From Streptomyces sp. CB02400 (lineage in GTDB: Bacteria > Actinomycetota > Actinomycetes > Streptomycetales > Streptomycetaceae), in assembly GCF_001905725.1 (NCBI RefSeq), contig NZ_LIWB01000003.1:457575-521574 (forward strand): a stretch of DNA of 64,000 bases. Reading direction: 5' to 3'. Position 1 is the stretch's first letter. Each line of letters opens with the position of its first letter. Below, one piece after another: positions 1 through 8,733 of the stretch. The notes below the pieces were generated by a model. That model did not search any database. It was given only the letters and a program-made list of their open reading frames with translations, and had not been told where the DNA came from. A program made the position numbers and the translations under genes.

Positions 1-397
1 ACAGCGGTACGGCCAGCACCTCCTCCGGCAGCATCATCGTCGCCAGGACGAGCACCAGCACCACCGCCGAACCGCGGAACCGCTTGCGGGCCAGCGCGTA
101 CCCGGCGAAGACGCTGACCAGCACCTGGAGGGCCAGCCCCCCGCCCACCACGAGGAAGGAGTTGAGGAGATAGTCCAGAACATTCCGGTCGATCGCCCGT
201 TCCAGGTTGTCCAGGGACAGCCGGTCGGGAAGCAGGGTGAACTGCGTCGGGTCCACGGTCGGTGTGAAGGCGCCGATCATCAGCGCCAGCAGCGGCCCCG
301 CGAAGACCGCGAAGAGAACGGTGTACAGGACGAACCGCAGCACCCGGGCCCACGGCCCGCGCGCCTCCTGCAGTCCGAGCGCGGTGTCGTTCCTCAT
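1..397 (-). CDS. Carbohydrate ABC transporter permease, MalG type (partial, runs off the left edge)
   Basis: This is the second inner-membrane permease of a sugar importer. About 132 residues are visible, and the 3' end lies beyond base 1. After a short basic cytoplasmic start (MRNDTALGLQEARG) there is a first membrane helix around residues 20-42, then a periplasmic segment and further hydrophobic helices, as in MalG/LacG proteins. The EAA loop that contacts the ATPase would lie in the missing part. Its ATG overlaps the stop of the upstream permease as ATGA, so the two are translationally coupled and probably form a heterodimeric channel. The sugar cannot be told from sequence alone. Confidence 0.85.
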   Translation of the reverse strand, partial: MRNDTALGLQEARGPWARVLRFVLYTVLFAVFAGPLLALMIGAFTPTVDPTQFTLLPDRLSLDNLERAIDRNVLDYLLNSFLVVGGGLALQVLVSVFAGYALARKRFRGSAVVLVLVLATMMLPEEVLAVPL

Positions 398-1338
398 CGG
401 ACCTCCTTACGGCGCAGGCGCGAGGCCACGGTCAGCACCAGCAGAACCAGGAACAGCAGTACGGTCCCGGCCGCCGCGACCCCCAGCTCGTTGCGTTCGA
501 GACCGAGCTTGTACGTCAGTGTCAGCAGCACCTCGGTCGAGCCGTCGGGCCCGCCGTTGGTGAGCAGGAACACCTCGGTGAAGATCCGCAGGCCCCGGAT
601 CGCGGCCAGGGTCAGCAGGATCGCGAACACCGGCCGCAGTCCGGGCAGCGTGACGTGCCAGATCCGGCGGAAGCGCGAGGCCCCGTCGACCGCCGACGCC
701 TCGTAGAGCACCCGGTCCACCCCGGCCAGCCCCGCCAGGAAGATCATCATGTCGTACGGGGCGCCCCGCCAGATGCCGACGAAGGCGATGGACGCCAGCG
801 AACTGTCCGGCGAGTTGAGGAACTCGCTGGGCCCCATGCCGAAGACGGACAGCACCGAGTTCAGCGCGCCGCCCTCGGCCGGGTAGTACATGACCCGCCA
901 CACCTCGGCCACCACCGCCATGGCCGTGACCACCGGCAGGAAGATCGCCGACCGGATGAACCACAGCGACCGGGTCTGCCCCTCCAGCAGCAGGGCCAGC
1001 GCCAGCCCGAGCACGATCGAGCCGGCGGTCGTGGCCACGGCCAGGACCACCGTGTGCCACACCGCCGCCCCGAAGTCGGAACTTCCGGCGATCTCGGAGT
1101 AGTTGGCCCCGCCGACATAGGTGTTCCCGAGGAACGGCCGTACTTCCTCGAAGCTCATCCGCACGGCCTGCGCCATGGGGATGAACTTGAAGTACAGGAA
1201 CAGCAGCAGGGCCGGCGCGAGGAAGAGACAGGGCGTCGCGGCCCGCCGCAACCGCGTCGTCATCGGCGGCGCCGTACGGGGCGGACGCCGGACACCGCCC
1301 GTCCCGCGCGACGACGTCCGCGCCTCCGTCACCGCCAT
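394..1338 (-). CDS. Carbohydrate ABC transporter permease, MalF type
   Basis: This 314-residue inner-membrane permease pairs with the downstream MalG-type protein. An N-terminal tail of about 30 residues leads into a first helix (LFLAPALLLFLYFKFIPMAQ) and then about five more helices. The cytoplasmic EAA-like loop is visible near residue 220 (YEASAVDGASRFRRIWHVTLP), the site that docks the ATPase. The chosen ATG overlaps the binding-protein stop as TGATG. A start about 26 codons later (MTTRLRR) is possible. No ATPase gene is visible here; in Streptomyces such importers usually share the MsiK ATPase encoded elsewhere (known for the family, not seen here). Confidence 0.9.
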   Translation of the reverse strand: MAVTEARTSSRGTGGVRRPPRTAPPMTTRLRRAATPCLFLAPALLLFLYFKFIPMAQAVRMSFEEVRPFLGNTYVGGANYSEIAGSSDFGAAVWHTVVLAVATTAGSIVLGLALALLLEGQTRSLWFIRSAIFLPVVTAMAVVAEVWRVMYYPAEGGALNSVLSVFGMGPSEFLNSPDSSLASIAFVGIWRGAPYDMMIFLAGLAGVDRVLYEASAVDGASRFRRIWHVTLPGLRPVFAILLTLAAIRGLRIFTEVFLLTNGGPDGSTEVLLTLTYKLGLERNELGVAAAGTVLLFLVLLVLTVASRLRRKEVR

Positions 1339-2693
1339 CAGCCCTTGGCCCCCTGCTTCTCGAGCTCCTCGTCGATCTCGCCGGCCAGCTTGCCCATCGC
1401 CCCGGCCACGTCGCGCGAGCAGTCGGAGACGACGCCGTTGAGGCCCTCGGAGGAGATCTGCCGGACGGTGGACCAGTTGGGCAGGGCCGGCGCGTTGCGG
1501 CCGGACGTGTCGTAGGCCTTCTGGAAGACGTCCCAGCGCGGGTCGCCGCGCTCGGCGGCCCCGTCCACCGTGGTGTTGACCGGCAGCCGGACGATGATGC
1601 CGCCGTTGTCGACCCCGAGGCCGATCTTCTGCCCGGCGGGGGAGGCGGCGAACTCGGCGAACTCCTGCTGGCCCTTCTCGTTGGCCGAACCGGCCATCAT
1701 GTAGACGTTCTCGCCCTCGGCCAGGGCGGTCGCCGTCCCGCCGGCGCCCGGAGGGGCCGCGACGACCTCGTACTTGTCCTTGCCGAGCGACCCGTCGAAG
1801 CGCGGCAGCATGTACGGCCCGGTGAGGTAGATGCCGCCCTTGCCGCTCTCGAAGACGGTGTGCGTGGTGGAGGAGTCGGCGGTACTGGCGCCCGGCTGGA
1901 CGACCTTGGAGTCGCAGAACATCGCCTGCAGCTTCTCCACGGCCTCGACGGACGCGGCCCCGTCGATCGCGGGCGCGTAGCCGTCGCCCTGCTTCTCGAC
2001 GAACCCGCCGCCCTCCGACCACAGCATGGTGGAGAACCACCAGGTCAGATAGCCGCGGGTGGTGGTCCCCGGCACCACCATCCCGGCGGTGTCGTCCTTC
2101 CCGTTGCCGTCCGGGTCCTCCTCGGTGAACTTGACGGCCAGCTCGGTCAGTTCGTCCCACGACTTCGGTACGTCCGCCCCCACCTCCTCCCGCCAGTCCT
2201 TGCGTATCAGCAGCGCGAAGGCCTGCGAGTTGAAGGGCACCCCGTAGTACTTGCCGTCGTACCCCCGTGCCGCCTCCCAGGCCCGGTCGGCGATGTCGGC
2301 GCTCCCGGCGACACCCTCGCGGTCGACCTCACGGACCAGCCCCTGGGTCACCAGGTTCCCCAGCTGGCCGGTGTCGTTGATGACGATGTCCGGCAGGTCC
2401 TTCTGCGCCGTGCGCTGCTGGAGCTTGGTCTCGAAGTCCGTCACGCCGACGGCGACCAGCTTCGCCTCGATGCCGCTCTTCTTGCTGAACGCCTCGGTGA
2501 GCGCCTGAGCCGACTCCGCGGCCGGACTGCCGGCGTCCTGCCGGATCCACACCTCCAACGGAGCCGACTCGTCCTGCTGTTGACCTGATCCACCCGAGGA
2601 GCACCCGGTGGCGGCGACGGCGGCTACGGCGAGAACGGCGGCGAGCGCGCCGAACCGCCGCCCTCCTTCTTGCTTACGGAGTTGCTTGGACAC
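1338..2693 (-). CDS. Extracellular solute-binding lipoprotein of a sugar ABC transporter
   Basis: This 451-residue protein captures the substrate outside the membrane and delivers it to the two permeases downstream. The N-terminus is a lipoprotein signal peptide: basic KQLRKQEGGRR, a hydrophobic stretch, then the lipobox ATGC before SSGGSG, so Cys at about residue 31 would be lipidated. The rest has the cluster-B periplasmic binding fold (family SBP_bac_1). I chose the GTG at 2693 because GGAG lies 6 bases upstream and the lipoprotein signal begins right there; the open frame extends further up but has no signal-like features. It is the first gene of a three-gene operon with overlapping stop and start codons. 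Confidence 0.9.
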   Translation of the reverse strand: MSKQLRKQEGGRRFGALAAVLAVAAVAATGCSSGGSGQQQDESAPLEVWIRQDAGSPAAESAQALTEAFSKKSGIEAKLVAVGVTDFETKLQQRTAQKDLPDIVINDTGQLGNLVTQGLVREVDREGVAGSADIADRAWEAARGYDGKYYGVPFNSQAFALLIRKDWREEVGADVPKSWDELTELAVKFTEEDPDGNGKDDTAGMVVPGTTTRGYLTWWFSTMLWSEGGGFVEKQGDGYAPAIDGAASVEAVEKLQAMFCDSKVVQPGASTADSSTTHTVFESGKGGIYLTGPYMLPRFDGSLGKDKYEVVAAPPGAGGTATALAEGENVYMMAGSANEKGQQEFAEFAASPAGQKIGLGVDNGGIIVRLPVNTTVDGAAERGDPRWDVFQKAYDTSGRNAPALPNWSTVRQISSEGLNGVVSDCSRDVAGAMGKLAGEIDEELEKQGAKG

Positions 2694-2834
2694 GAGGGTC
2701 TCCGTCCAGTCCGTACGGGCGAGGTGACCGGACTCTACGCACAGACTCTCTCCCACATCTAGACTGTAAGATGGAATTTATATACGTGAACGCCGATGAG
2801 TGATGCAGCGGTACGGGCGGGCCGACAGGGCACC
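2694..2834. promoter_or_regulatory. Divergent promoter region between the sugar importer and the methyltransferase
   Basis: This 141-bp divergent gap contains an unusually AT-rich island near 2771-2787 (ggaatttatatacgtgaac) in otherwise GC-rich DNA, which fits promoter elements. No convincing paired -35/-10 or dyad operator could be assigned to either direction. Confidence 0.35.
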
Positions 2835-3713
2835 ATGGGACGTATGGCCGACAACCGGATCGTGAACACCCACCAGTCCGAGGCGTGGAACGGCTACGAA
2901 GGCCGGCACTGGGCCGACCACCAGTCGCGCTACGACGCCCTCAACGACCCCACCAACGCCCCGCTCCTGTCCGCCGCCCACATCCGGGACACGGACGGCG
3001 TCCTCGACATCGGCTGCGGCAACGGACACCTGACCCGGCTGGCCGCCCGCACCGCGGACCACGCCGTGGGCGTCGACCTGTCGGCCCCCATGCTGGAACG
3101 GGCCCGCGCGAGCACCGCCGCGGACCACCTCACCAACGTCACCTACCTCCGGGCCGACGCCCAGGTGCACCCGTTCGAGCCCGCCTCCTTCGACGTCGCC
3201 CTGAGCCGCTTCGGCATCATGTTCTTCGCCGACCCGGTCGCCGCGTTCACCAACATCGGACGCGCCCTGCGACCGGGCGGGCGGCTGGCCTTCGTCTGCC
3301 CGCAGTCCGTCGACCGCATGGACCAGTCAGTGATCTTCGCGGCGGTGGCCGAGCACGTGACCCTGCCCGACTTCTCCGAGAAGACGGAGACGGGCCCCGC
3401 CGCCTTCGCCGACCCGGCACGCACCCGGCACGTGCTGGGCGAAGCCGGTTACGACGCGATCACCGTCACCCCGCTCGAAGTGCCGCAAGGATGGGGCACG
3501 GACGCGACCGACGCCACCGAGTTCCTCTTCGGCTGGGGCCCGATGCGCCACTGGCTGCGCGACGCGGCTCCCGAGGACGTCGCCCGCGCCCGCCAGGCCG
3601 CCACCGACGCCTTCCGCACGTACGAGACGAAGGAGGGCGTACGCCTCACGGCCCGCCACTGGCTGGTGACGGCGACCTGGCCGGGCGTCCCGAGCACACC
3701 GGGACCCGCGTGA
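2835..3713 (+). CDS. Class I SAM-dependent methyltransferase
   Basis: This small-molecule or lipid type methyltransferase of about 292 residues has motif I VLDIGCGNGHL near residue 50 for S-adenosylmethionine binding, followed by an acidic residue at the end of strand beta-2 (VGVDLSAPML). A post-I region (FDVALSRFGIMFF) and a typical RALRPGGRLAFV beta-4/5 segment complete the UbiE/Methyltransf_11-like fold. There are no membrane segments. The start could be ATG 2835 (AGGG five bases upstream) or ATG 2844. The acceptor is unknown and the gene stands alone, divergent from the sugar importer. Confidence 0.8.
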   Translation: MGRMADNRIVNTHQSEAWNGYEGRHWADHQSRYDALNDPTNAPLLSAAHIRDTDGVLDIGCGNGHLTRLAARTADHAVGVDLSAPMLERARASTAADHLTNVTYLRADAQVHPFEPASFDVALSRFGIMFFADPVAAFTNIGRALRPGGRLAFVCPQSVDRMDQSVIFAAVAEHVTLPDFSEKTETGPAAFADPARTRHVLGEAGYDAITVTPLEVPQGWGTDATDATEFLFGWGPMRHWLRDAAPEDVARARQAATDAFRTYETKEGVRLTARHWLVTATWPGVPSTPGPA

Positions 3714-3958
3714 CCTCACCGGGCCGTACCCCTGCGTCTCCGACCGGTCGTCCTTCCCGCACACACCCACAGTGGCCCGGGGCAACGACGGTGTCGTTCC
3801 GCGCCTCGGCCGGAGGCTGCCAGGACATCCAGCACAGGGAGCCCACCTTCCCGGCCTCACTCTGCGCGTCGCTGGCGCCGCTGTCCCCCTCACTGCACCC
3901 GAGCCGTCCCCCGGCGACGACCACCCCGTGAGTCGCTCGCGCCCCGGACGTCACCGAC

Positions 3959-4004
3959 ACGTGACCGGGCTCACCCGCTTTCCAGTGGGTGAGCCCGGTC
4001 ACGT
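3959..4004. terminator. Long hairpin, probable bidirectional terminator
   Basis: A perfect 18-bp stem (3959-3976 with 3987-4004) encloses a 10-base loop. There is no T-run, as is common for Streptomyces terminators. It lies 245 bp beyond the methyltransferase stop and before the convergent CarD-like gene. Confidence 0.7.
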
Positions 4005-4239
4005 CCGGCACCGCCGGACCACTGTCACGAACGGCGGCCGGCCGCCTTGGGCCGCGCCACACCCGCGTCCGGGAAGGACCCCGGACCGTCGTCCGGGCCG
4101 AAGGACCAGTCGTCCCCGAAGTCCGGGGCGTGGAAGGGACGTGTCGTCGGAGGCGGCGCTGTCGCGGAAGCAGGGCGTGGCGCCCCTTCCAGGGCGGAGA
4201 ACTGCGAGGTCAGATCGATGAGGGAACTCCCATTCGTTA

Positions 4240-4258
4240 CGGGTCCCGGTGGGACCCG
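4240..4258 (-). terminator. Hairpin downstream of the CarD-like gene
   Basis: CGGGTCCC and GGGACCCG form a perfect 8-bp stem around a 3-base loop, 27 bp past the stop of the minus-strand CarD-like gene. No T-tract follows. Confidence 0.55.
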
Positions 4259-4284
4259 GCGTGCCGTGACCGGGCACGGCGGTC

Positions 4285-4506
4285 CTACAGCTTGGTCATC
4301 TTGGAGTACGGGCTCAGGATCCGTCGTTCCTCCGAACCGAAGTTCACGACCGCGGCGATCCCCTCCTCGATACCGACGACCCGGCCGAGGCCGTACATGT
4401 CGTGTGTGACCTGGTCGCCCACGGCGAACTCCTTGGGAGGCAGCGTGACCGGGGCCTTGAAGGGGCTCGTGGGCAAATGGCGCTTGGGTGCAGCAGACTT
4501 TGTCAT
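4285..4506 (-). CDS. Small CarD/CdnL-like SH3-barrel protein
   Basis: This is a 73-residue protein. The N-terminal 22 residues are basic and Pro-rich. Residues 27-70 (FAVGDQVTHDMYGLGRVVGIEEG...VNFGSEERRILSPY) read like the Tudor/SH3 barrel of the CarD N-terminal RNA-polymerase interaction domain: a hydrophobic-Gly-Asp opening, then a GxGxV turn. It lacks the helical DNA-binding C-terminal domain of real CarD (about 160 residues), so it is at most a stand-alone barrel. ATG 4506 was chosen because a longer upstream frame has no ribosome binding site, while GGGGG lies just before this ATG. Whether it binds RNA polymerase is inference. Confidence 0.65.
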   Translation of the reverse strand: MTKSAAPKRHLPTSPFKAPVTLPPKEFAVGDQVTHDMYGLGRVVGIEEGIAAVVNFGSEERRILSPYSKMTKL

Positions 4507-4755
4507 TGCCCCCAGTATGCGCCTGCCGTCCCCGGCTGGCTGCGGTCCTGCGACGCCCGAACCGTCACACTTCCACGGCGCCGCCACCCGGCCGACCTCC
4601 GCGATCCGGCGAGTGCGAGCGGCGTCGGGCGCACTGACCTGCGGGAAGAGCACGCAGAGACACGAGGAACGGACCCCTTCCGGCGTCATCACCCTGAACC
4701 GTTCCGGGTTCGGCAGGGACTCGAAGCGGCCGTCGAACCGGACCCCGGTGGTCGG

Positions 4756-5256
4756 TCAGCCGCGTGCGTCCGGATTCCCCGACAGGCCGGCCACCTCGTC
4801 GACCAGGGGCTGGACCCGGTAGGGGATGACCGGGCTCAGCGCGATGACCGTCGTGCTGCGGCGGACGCCCGGTACCTCGAGGACCTGGTCGATCACCTGT
4901 TGCACGTGCTGGTTGCTCGTGCCCGCGATGCGGCACCAGATGTCGCCGGGGCCCGTCACGACATGGGCCTCGAGGATCTGCGGCACGGCCCGCAGGCGCG
5001 CGACGATGGCCGCGCGGGCCGGCTGGTCCACCTCGAACGTGGTGAACGCCTGGACCACGTGGCCGAGGGCGGCGACGTCCATGTCCGGTCCGTAGCCGGT
5101 CACCACACCGGAGGCGGTCAGCCGGTCGAGCCGCGCCTGCAGTGTGCCGCGCGCGACGCCGAGTCGGCGGGCGATCTCCAGCAGACCCTCACGCGGACGC
5201 TCCCGGAGCAGCCGCAGCATCCGACCGTCGAGCGGGTCGAGCCCCTGTCGTGCCAC
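4756..5256 (-). CDS. Lrp/AsnC family transcriptional regulator
   Basis: This 166-residue regulator has an N-terminal winged helix-turn-helix (about residues 5-55: LDPLDGRMLRLLRERPREGLLEIARRLGVARGTLQARLDRL) followed by a glycine-containing hinge (VVTGYGPDMDV). The C-terminal RAM/AsnC ligand-binding and oligomerisation domain covers about residues 65-155. This family typically senses amino acids. It is divergent from the nitroreductase with a 135-bp shared control region, so autoregulation and control of that gene are likely (inference). Confidence 0.9.
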   Translation of the reverse strand: MARQGLDPLDGRMLRLLRERPREGLLEIARRLGVARGTLQARLDRLTASGVVTGYGPDMDVAALGHVVQAFTTFEVDQPARAAIVARLRAVPQILEAHVVTGPGDIWCRIAGTSNQHVQQVIDQVLEVPGVRRSTTVIALSPVIPYRVQPLVDEVAGLSGNPDARG

Positions 5257-5391
5257 AGCACCTGCCGATCTGCCACCCCGAAGGCACCATCACGCCTCAT
5301 TCTCTGCCACATTAACAAGCAAGAACTGAGTCTGTTGCCTAATCGACTGCCCATGGCCCACGCTGTGGCTCCCCGTCCACGAGGAGCAGGC
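5257..5391. promoter_or_regulatory. Shared control region between the lrp-like gene and the nitroreductase
   Basis: This AT-richer divergent gap holds an imperfect dyad at about 5319-5337 (GCAAG...TGTTGC), the sort of site an Lrp-type protein could bind. The dyad has several mismatches, so the operator role is a guess. Confidence 0.35.
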
Positions 5392-6087
5392 GTGAGGCAG
5401 CACACCCACCCGTTCGTCCCGTACCGGCCCGACCGGTACGACGAGGCCGAGATGGTCCGGCGGGGGAAGGACTTCGTGTCGTTCCTCAACCGCCGGCGCA
5501 GCGTGCGGTTCTTCAGCGACGAGCCGGTCCCGCGCGCGTGCGTCGACCTCGCCGTCGCCGCGGCGAACACCGCCCCCTCCGGGGCCCACTTCCAGCCGTG
5601 GAAGTTCGCCGTGATCGGCGACGCCGAGACCAAGCACCGCATCCGGGTCGCCGCCGAGGAGGAGGAACGGGTCAACTACGAGGGCGGCCGAATCCCACCC
5701 GAGTGGCGCGCCGCGCTCGCCCGCCTCGAAACGGACTCGGACAAGAGCTTCCTCGACGTCGTGCCGTGGATCGTCGTCTGCTTCGCCGAGAAGAGCACCG
5801 CGATGCCGGACGGTTCGCTGCGCAAGAACTACTACGTGAACGAGAGCGTGGGCATCGCGTGCGGCCTCTTCATCGCCGCCCTGCACGCGATGGGGCTGAG
5901 CACCCTGACCCACACCCCCAACCCCATGGGCTTCCTCACCGAGATCTGCGAACGCCCCGGCAACGAACGCCCCTACATCCTCTTCCCCGTCGGCTACGCC
6001 GCGGCCGACTGCGAGGTCCCGGACCTGACGCGCAAGCCGCTGACGGAGGCGATCGCGGAGACCCCGGGCCAGCACCGGCCAGTGTGA
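5392..6087 (+). CDS. Nitroreductase family protein (flavin oxidoreductase)
   Basis: This is a 231-residue FMN-dependent oxidoreductase of the NADH oxidase/nitroreductase fold. The RRRSVRFFSDEPV segment near residue 30 and the following AAANTAPSGAHFQPWKF carry the conserved Arg/Ser and Asn/Ser FMN-phosphate contacts. Later, KNYYVNESVGIACGLFIAALHAMGLSTL forms the central dimer helix. I chose GTG 5392 because GAGGAG lies five bases upstream; the in-frame ATG at 5353 has no such site and adds 13 low-information residues. It is divergent from an Lrp-type regulator that may control it. The substrate is unknown. Confidence 0.85.
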   Translation: MRQHTHPFVPYRPDRYDEAEMVRRGKDFVSFLNRRRSVRFFSDEPVPRACVDLAVAAANTAPSGAHFQPWKFAVIGDAETKHRIRVAAEEEERVNYEGGRIPPEWRAALARLETDSDKSFLDVVPWIVVCFAEKSTAMPDGSLRKNYYVNESVGIACGLFIAALHAMGLSTLTHTPNPMGFLTEICERPGNERPYILFPVGYAAADCEVPDLTRKPLTEAIAETPGQHRPV

Positions 6088-6168
6088 TCACGCGGCCCCG
6101 CGCCCCTGATCCTGCTGTCCGGGACCACACCCGCTGGATTGTCATACTGTCCGACTAGCTTTCGGGGT

Positions 6169-7401
6169 ATGGGGCTTGGCGACATCAGGTACGAAGACGT
6201 CATCGCGGCGACCGAAGAGTTCCGCCGCCTGGGCCGGGACGACTTCCTTCAGACGTACGGCTTCGGGCGAGCCAGGTCGTACGAGATGGTCCTGGACGGT
6301 CTCCGCTACGACTCGAAGGCCATCGCCGGTGTCGCCCATGGGTACGCCACGGGCGACTTCTTGACCGCGGGGGACTTCAGCGGAGGTGCGGCCACGGTGG
6401 CACGACGTCTGCACGAGCTCGGCTTCGTGGTGGAGACCGGAGAGACATTCCACAGCCCTGCCGCCCTGCTGGAGCGCCTCCGGAAACTCAAGGTCTCCCG
6501 CGGTCCCGGGAACCCGGCCCCCAGCCGCCACCAGCCGTTGAGCCTCCTGTGGGCGATATCCCGCGAAGCCGACGAACGGCCCCGCATGACCCCGTGGCCA
6601 CAGTTCCGGGACGAGGTCGGCCCGCTCCTGGTCGAGTTCGGCCTCCCCAACGCGAAGGCCACACCGGAGTACCCGTTCTGGCATCTCCGGGGCAGCGGAC
6701 TGTGGGAGGTCCAGGGCATACCGGCCGATTCGGCCAAGGGGATGCCGAAGGTGAGCATCCTCGACGCGCACCACCCGCAGGCCGGCTTCACGGAAGAGAC
6801 CGCCGACCTCCTCCGAGACCCGGTGACCCGCCTCGACGCCATCGCCACGATCTGCGAGACGTATCTCCAGGACGCCGACCGTCAGGCCCTCTTCGAGCGA
6901 ATAGGCCTGGCCGGATACACCACAGCGGGCAGCCTGCTGAGCCCGTCGGAGGGCGAGAGCAGCGGTACCGACACGGATGACGAGCACGAGCGGGCGACCG
7001 GCCCCGCACCACGCCGTGACGCGACCCGCTCCGTCATCGTCCGCGACGAAGCCCTGGCCAGGAAGGTCAAAGAGCTGGAGGGCGACCGGTGCCAGATCTG
7101 CGACACGGCACTCCGCCGCCTGAACCGCCCCTACAGCGAGGCCGCGCACATAAGAGGCCTGGGCAGGCCCCACCACGGCCCCGACGAACTCCAGAACCTC
7201 CTGTGCCTGTGCGCCAACTGCCACGTCCTCTTCGACGGCTTGGAGATCTACGTCGACCCTGACGGCCTGGTCAGGGGAACGAGAGGCGACAGAGAACCCC
7301 GCCCGCTCCGCCGCGACCCCGGACACCCGATGGACGAGGCACACATCGGCTATCACCGCGATCTCTGCAACCTCAACGCTCGTAAGCCCGCCATCGGCTG
7401 A
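6169..7401 (+). CDS. ScoMcrA-like endonuclease: sulfur-binding domain plus HNH
   Basis: This is a 410-residue candidate type IV restriction enzyme. Residues 1-90 resemble the N-terminal head of ScoMcrA-type proteins. Residues about 108-225 match the sulfur-binding domain (SBD) family that recognises phosphorothioate DNA: PSRHQPLSLLWAI at 118-130 and PEYPFWHLR at 167-174 are the signature stretches. The C-terminus (305-400) is an HNH nuclease of the McrA type with CQIC at 308-311, EAAHI at 324-328, N343 and CANCH at 348-352. ScoMcrA itself also has an SRA domain for methylated DNA; I see none here, only a polar linker at 255-290. ATG 6169 is preferred over the TTG at 6139. It stands alone with no dnd genes nearby. 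Confidence 0.8.
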   Translation: MGLGDIRYEDVIAATEEFRRLGRDDFLQTYGFGRARSYEMVLDGLRYDSKAIAGVAHGYATGDFLTAGDFSGGAATVARRLHELGFVVETGETFHSPAALLERLRKLKVSRGPGNPAPSRHQPLSLLWAISREADERPRMTPWPQFRDEVGPLLVEFGLPNAKATPEYPFWHLRGSGLWEVQGIPADSAKGMPKVSILDAHHPQAGFTEETADLLRDPVTRLDAIATICETYLQDADRQALFERIGLAGYTTAGSLLSPSEGESSGTDTDDEHERATGPAPRRDATRSVIVRDEALARKVKELEGDRCQICDTALRRLNRPYSEAAHIRGLGRPHHGPDELQNLLCLCANCHVLFDGLEIYVDPDGLVRGTRGDREPRPLRRDPGHPMDEAHIGYHRDLCNLNARKPAIG

Positions 7402-7430
7402 CCTGGCCCAGGGCCGGGGCGCTGCGGGCC

Positions 7431-7622
7431 CTACAGCAGGTGGTCGGCCTTACCGGCTTTGATGTCGGTGATGAGGGTGCGCAGGGCTTCGAGGGAATCG
7501 GTGAGAGGGTTCTCCTCCTGACCGGCGACAGCTATGTACCCGTTGCCGTCGGCATCGGTACCGAGACGGAAGCAGGAGCTGCCCTCGGCGCAGAACGGGG
7601 CTTCCCAGGTGATGTCGGGCAT
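7431..7622 (-). CDS. Small DUF397-like acidic protein
   Basis: This 63-residue protein (MPDITWEAPFCAEGSSCF...) follows an XRE-DUF5753 regulator by 9 bp on the same strand. Many such regulators in Streptomyces are paired with a short DUF397 protein that modulates them. The sequence opens like that family (Trp, then a Cys-containing turn, then a VAV-like strand, YIAVAG) but does not match its core clearly. The ATG at 7622 has GAGGAG five bases upstream; a GTG two codons earlier is also possible. The role as a partner of the regulator is inference. Confidence 0.7.
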   Translation of the reverse strand: MPDITWEAPFCAEGSSCFRLGTDADGNGYIAVAGQEENPLTDSLEALRTLITDIKAGKADHLL

Positions 7623-7631
7623 TGACACTCC

Positions 7632-8480
7632 TCATAGTTGGCGTGAGATGTCGCGGACGAAGTCTCTGGACTGCTCTGGCGACAGAGCCAGACTTTCCAA
7701 CAGATCGAGCTGCGCCCGGTATTTCGCCAACTGACCTTCGGCGTGGAGGAAGGTGGGCCCGTGGGAGCTGTCCATCTGCACCGTATCGAGCTGCGGGACG
7801 GGCCCTCCGATGTGGACGACCGTCTGCCCGGCACCAGGAAAGGCACCGTGGGCGAAGGGCAGAACAAGCACGGTGACGTTGTCCCGCTCGGACACCTCCA
7901 GCAAGTACTCCAATTGGGCACGGGCCACGTCGGCACCGCCGAACTGCATCCGGAGCGCGGCCTCGTGGATGACCGCCACGTACGGGACCGCCCTATCTCC
8001 GGTGATCACCTGTTGGCGTTCGGCACGCAACGCAAGTCGCAGAGCAACCTCGTGCTCGGGCAAGGCGGGAACCGCAGCCCGGAAGATGGCCATCGCCTGT
8101 TCCGAGGTCTGAAGTACGCCAGGCACATGCACGGTGTTGGCGCCGCGCATGCGCACCGCGTGGTTTTCCGTCTCCGCGATGTCCAGCAAGCCTTGGGGCA
8201 GGATGCCCCGGTAGCGCTCCCACCAACCCGTACTCGCCTGGGCCATCTCGACGAGCGCCTCGATGTACGTCTCATCGGTCACGTCACAGTTGCAGGCCAG
8301 TGTGCGCAGGCGGTCGGCGCTGATACCCCGGACTCCGGACTCGATGTTGGAGATCTTGCCCCGGTCCACACCCAGCAGGCCCGCGGCGAACTCTGCGGAC
8401 ATCCCTGCCGCAGTTCGGATCCGACGTAGCTCACTTCCCAGTCGCTTCTGCCGTTCTGTGGGGGTCGTCCTCGGGGGCAT
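7632..8480 (-). CDS. XRE-family regulator with DUF5753 domain
   Basis: This is a 282-residue WhiJ-type regulator. The N-terminal helix-turn-helix (residues about 12-65: LGSELRRIRTAAGMSAEFAAGLLGVDRGKISNIESG) is a Cro/CI domain. The rest is the DUF5753 domain that starts with the typical VPGVLQTSEQAMAI segment and includes MQFGGADVARAQLEYLLEVSERDNVTVLVLPF. Proteins of this family work with a small DUF397-type protein and an ATP-binding protein, both of which flank it here. ATG 8480 has AAGGA seven bases upstream. The long upstream extension in the same frame lacks a ribosome binding site. Confidence 0.9.
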   Translation of the reverse strand: MPPRTTPTERQKRLGSELRRIRTAAGMSAEFAAGLLGVDRGKISNIESGVRGISADRLRTLACNCDVTDETYIEALVEMAQASTGWWERYRGILPQGLLDIAETENHAVRMRGANTVHVPGVLQTSEQAMAIFRAAVPALPEHEVALRLALRAERQQVITGDRAVPYVAVIHEAALRMQFGGADVARAQLEYLLEVSERDNVTVLVLPFAHGAFPGAGQTVVHIGGPVPQLDTVQMDSSHGPTFLHAEGQLAKYRAQLDLLESLALSPEQSRDFVRDISRQL

Positions 8481-8733
8481 CGGGGTTCCTTCCATCCGGC
8501 AGAGGTTGCTCAGCGGCACTCGGAGGCCGCCGTACCTCTCCGTGGTGAATTCTCTTGAGCGCGTGGGAAATTTACCACCGACTGCTCTACTGTCAGTATC
8601 GCGCAAGCTACACACCGCAATGCCGGAAGCGCACCGCGCGAGCATGCCCGCCTGCCCTGGGGCGGGTGTGCCGCGACCAGGGCGGTAGGCCACCGGCGAG
8701 CCCCAAACCCCTCACACAACACTGGAGTTCGTC

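Larger units (their letters stand above)
3714..4284. other. 571-bp intergenic region without a gene
   Basis: This gap lies between a plus-strand and a minus-strand gene, so transcription converges on it. It contains the long 18-bp hairpin at 3959-4004 and the smaller hairpin at 4240-4258. The reading frames across it show no ribosome binding site and no recognisable protein. Confidence 0.6.

Noticed and set aside
394..2160. Open frame of 588 codons running through the binding-protein gene into the MalF permease
   Set aside because: Only the part from 1338 downward is protein-like; the upstream half is the shadow of the binding-protein gene in another frame.
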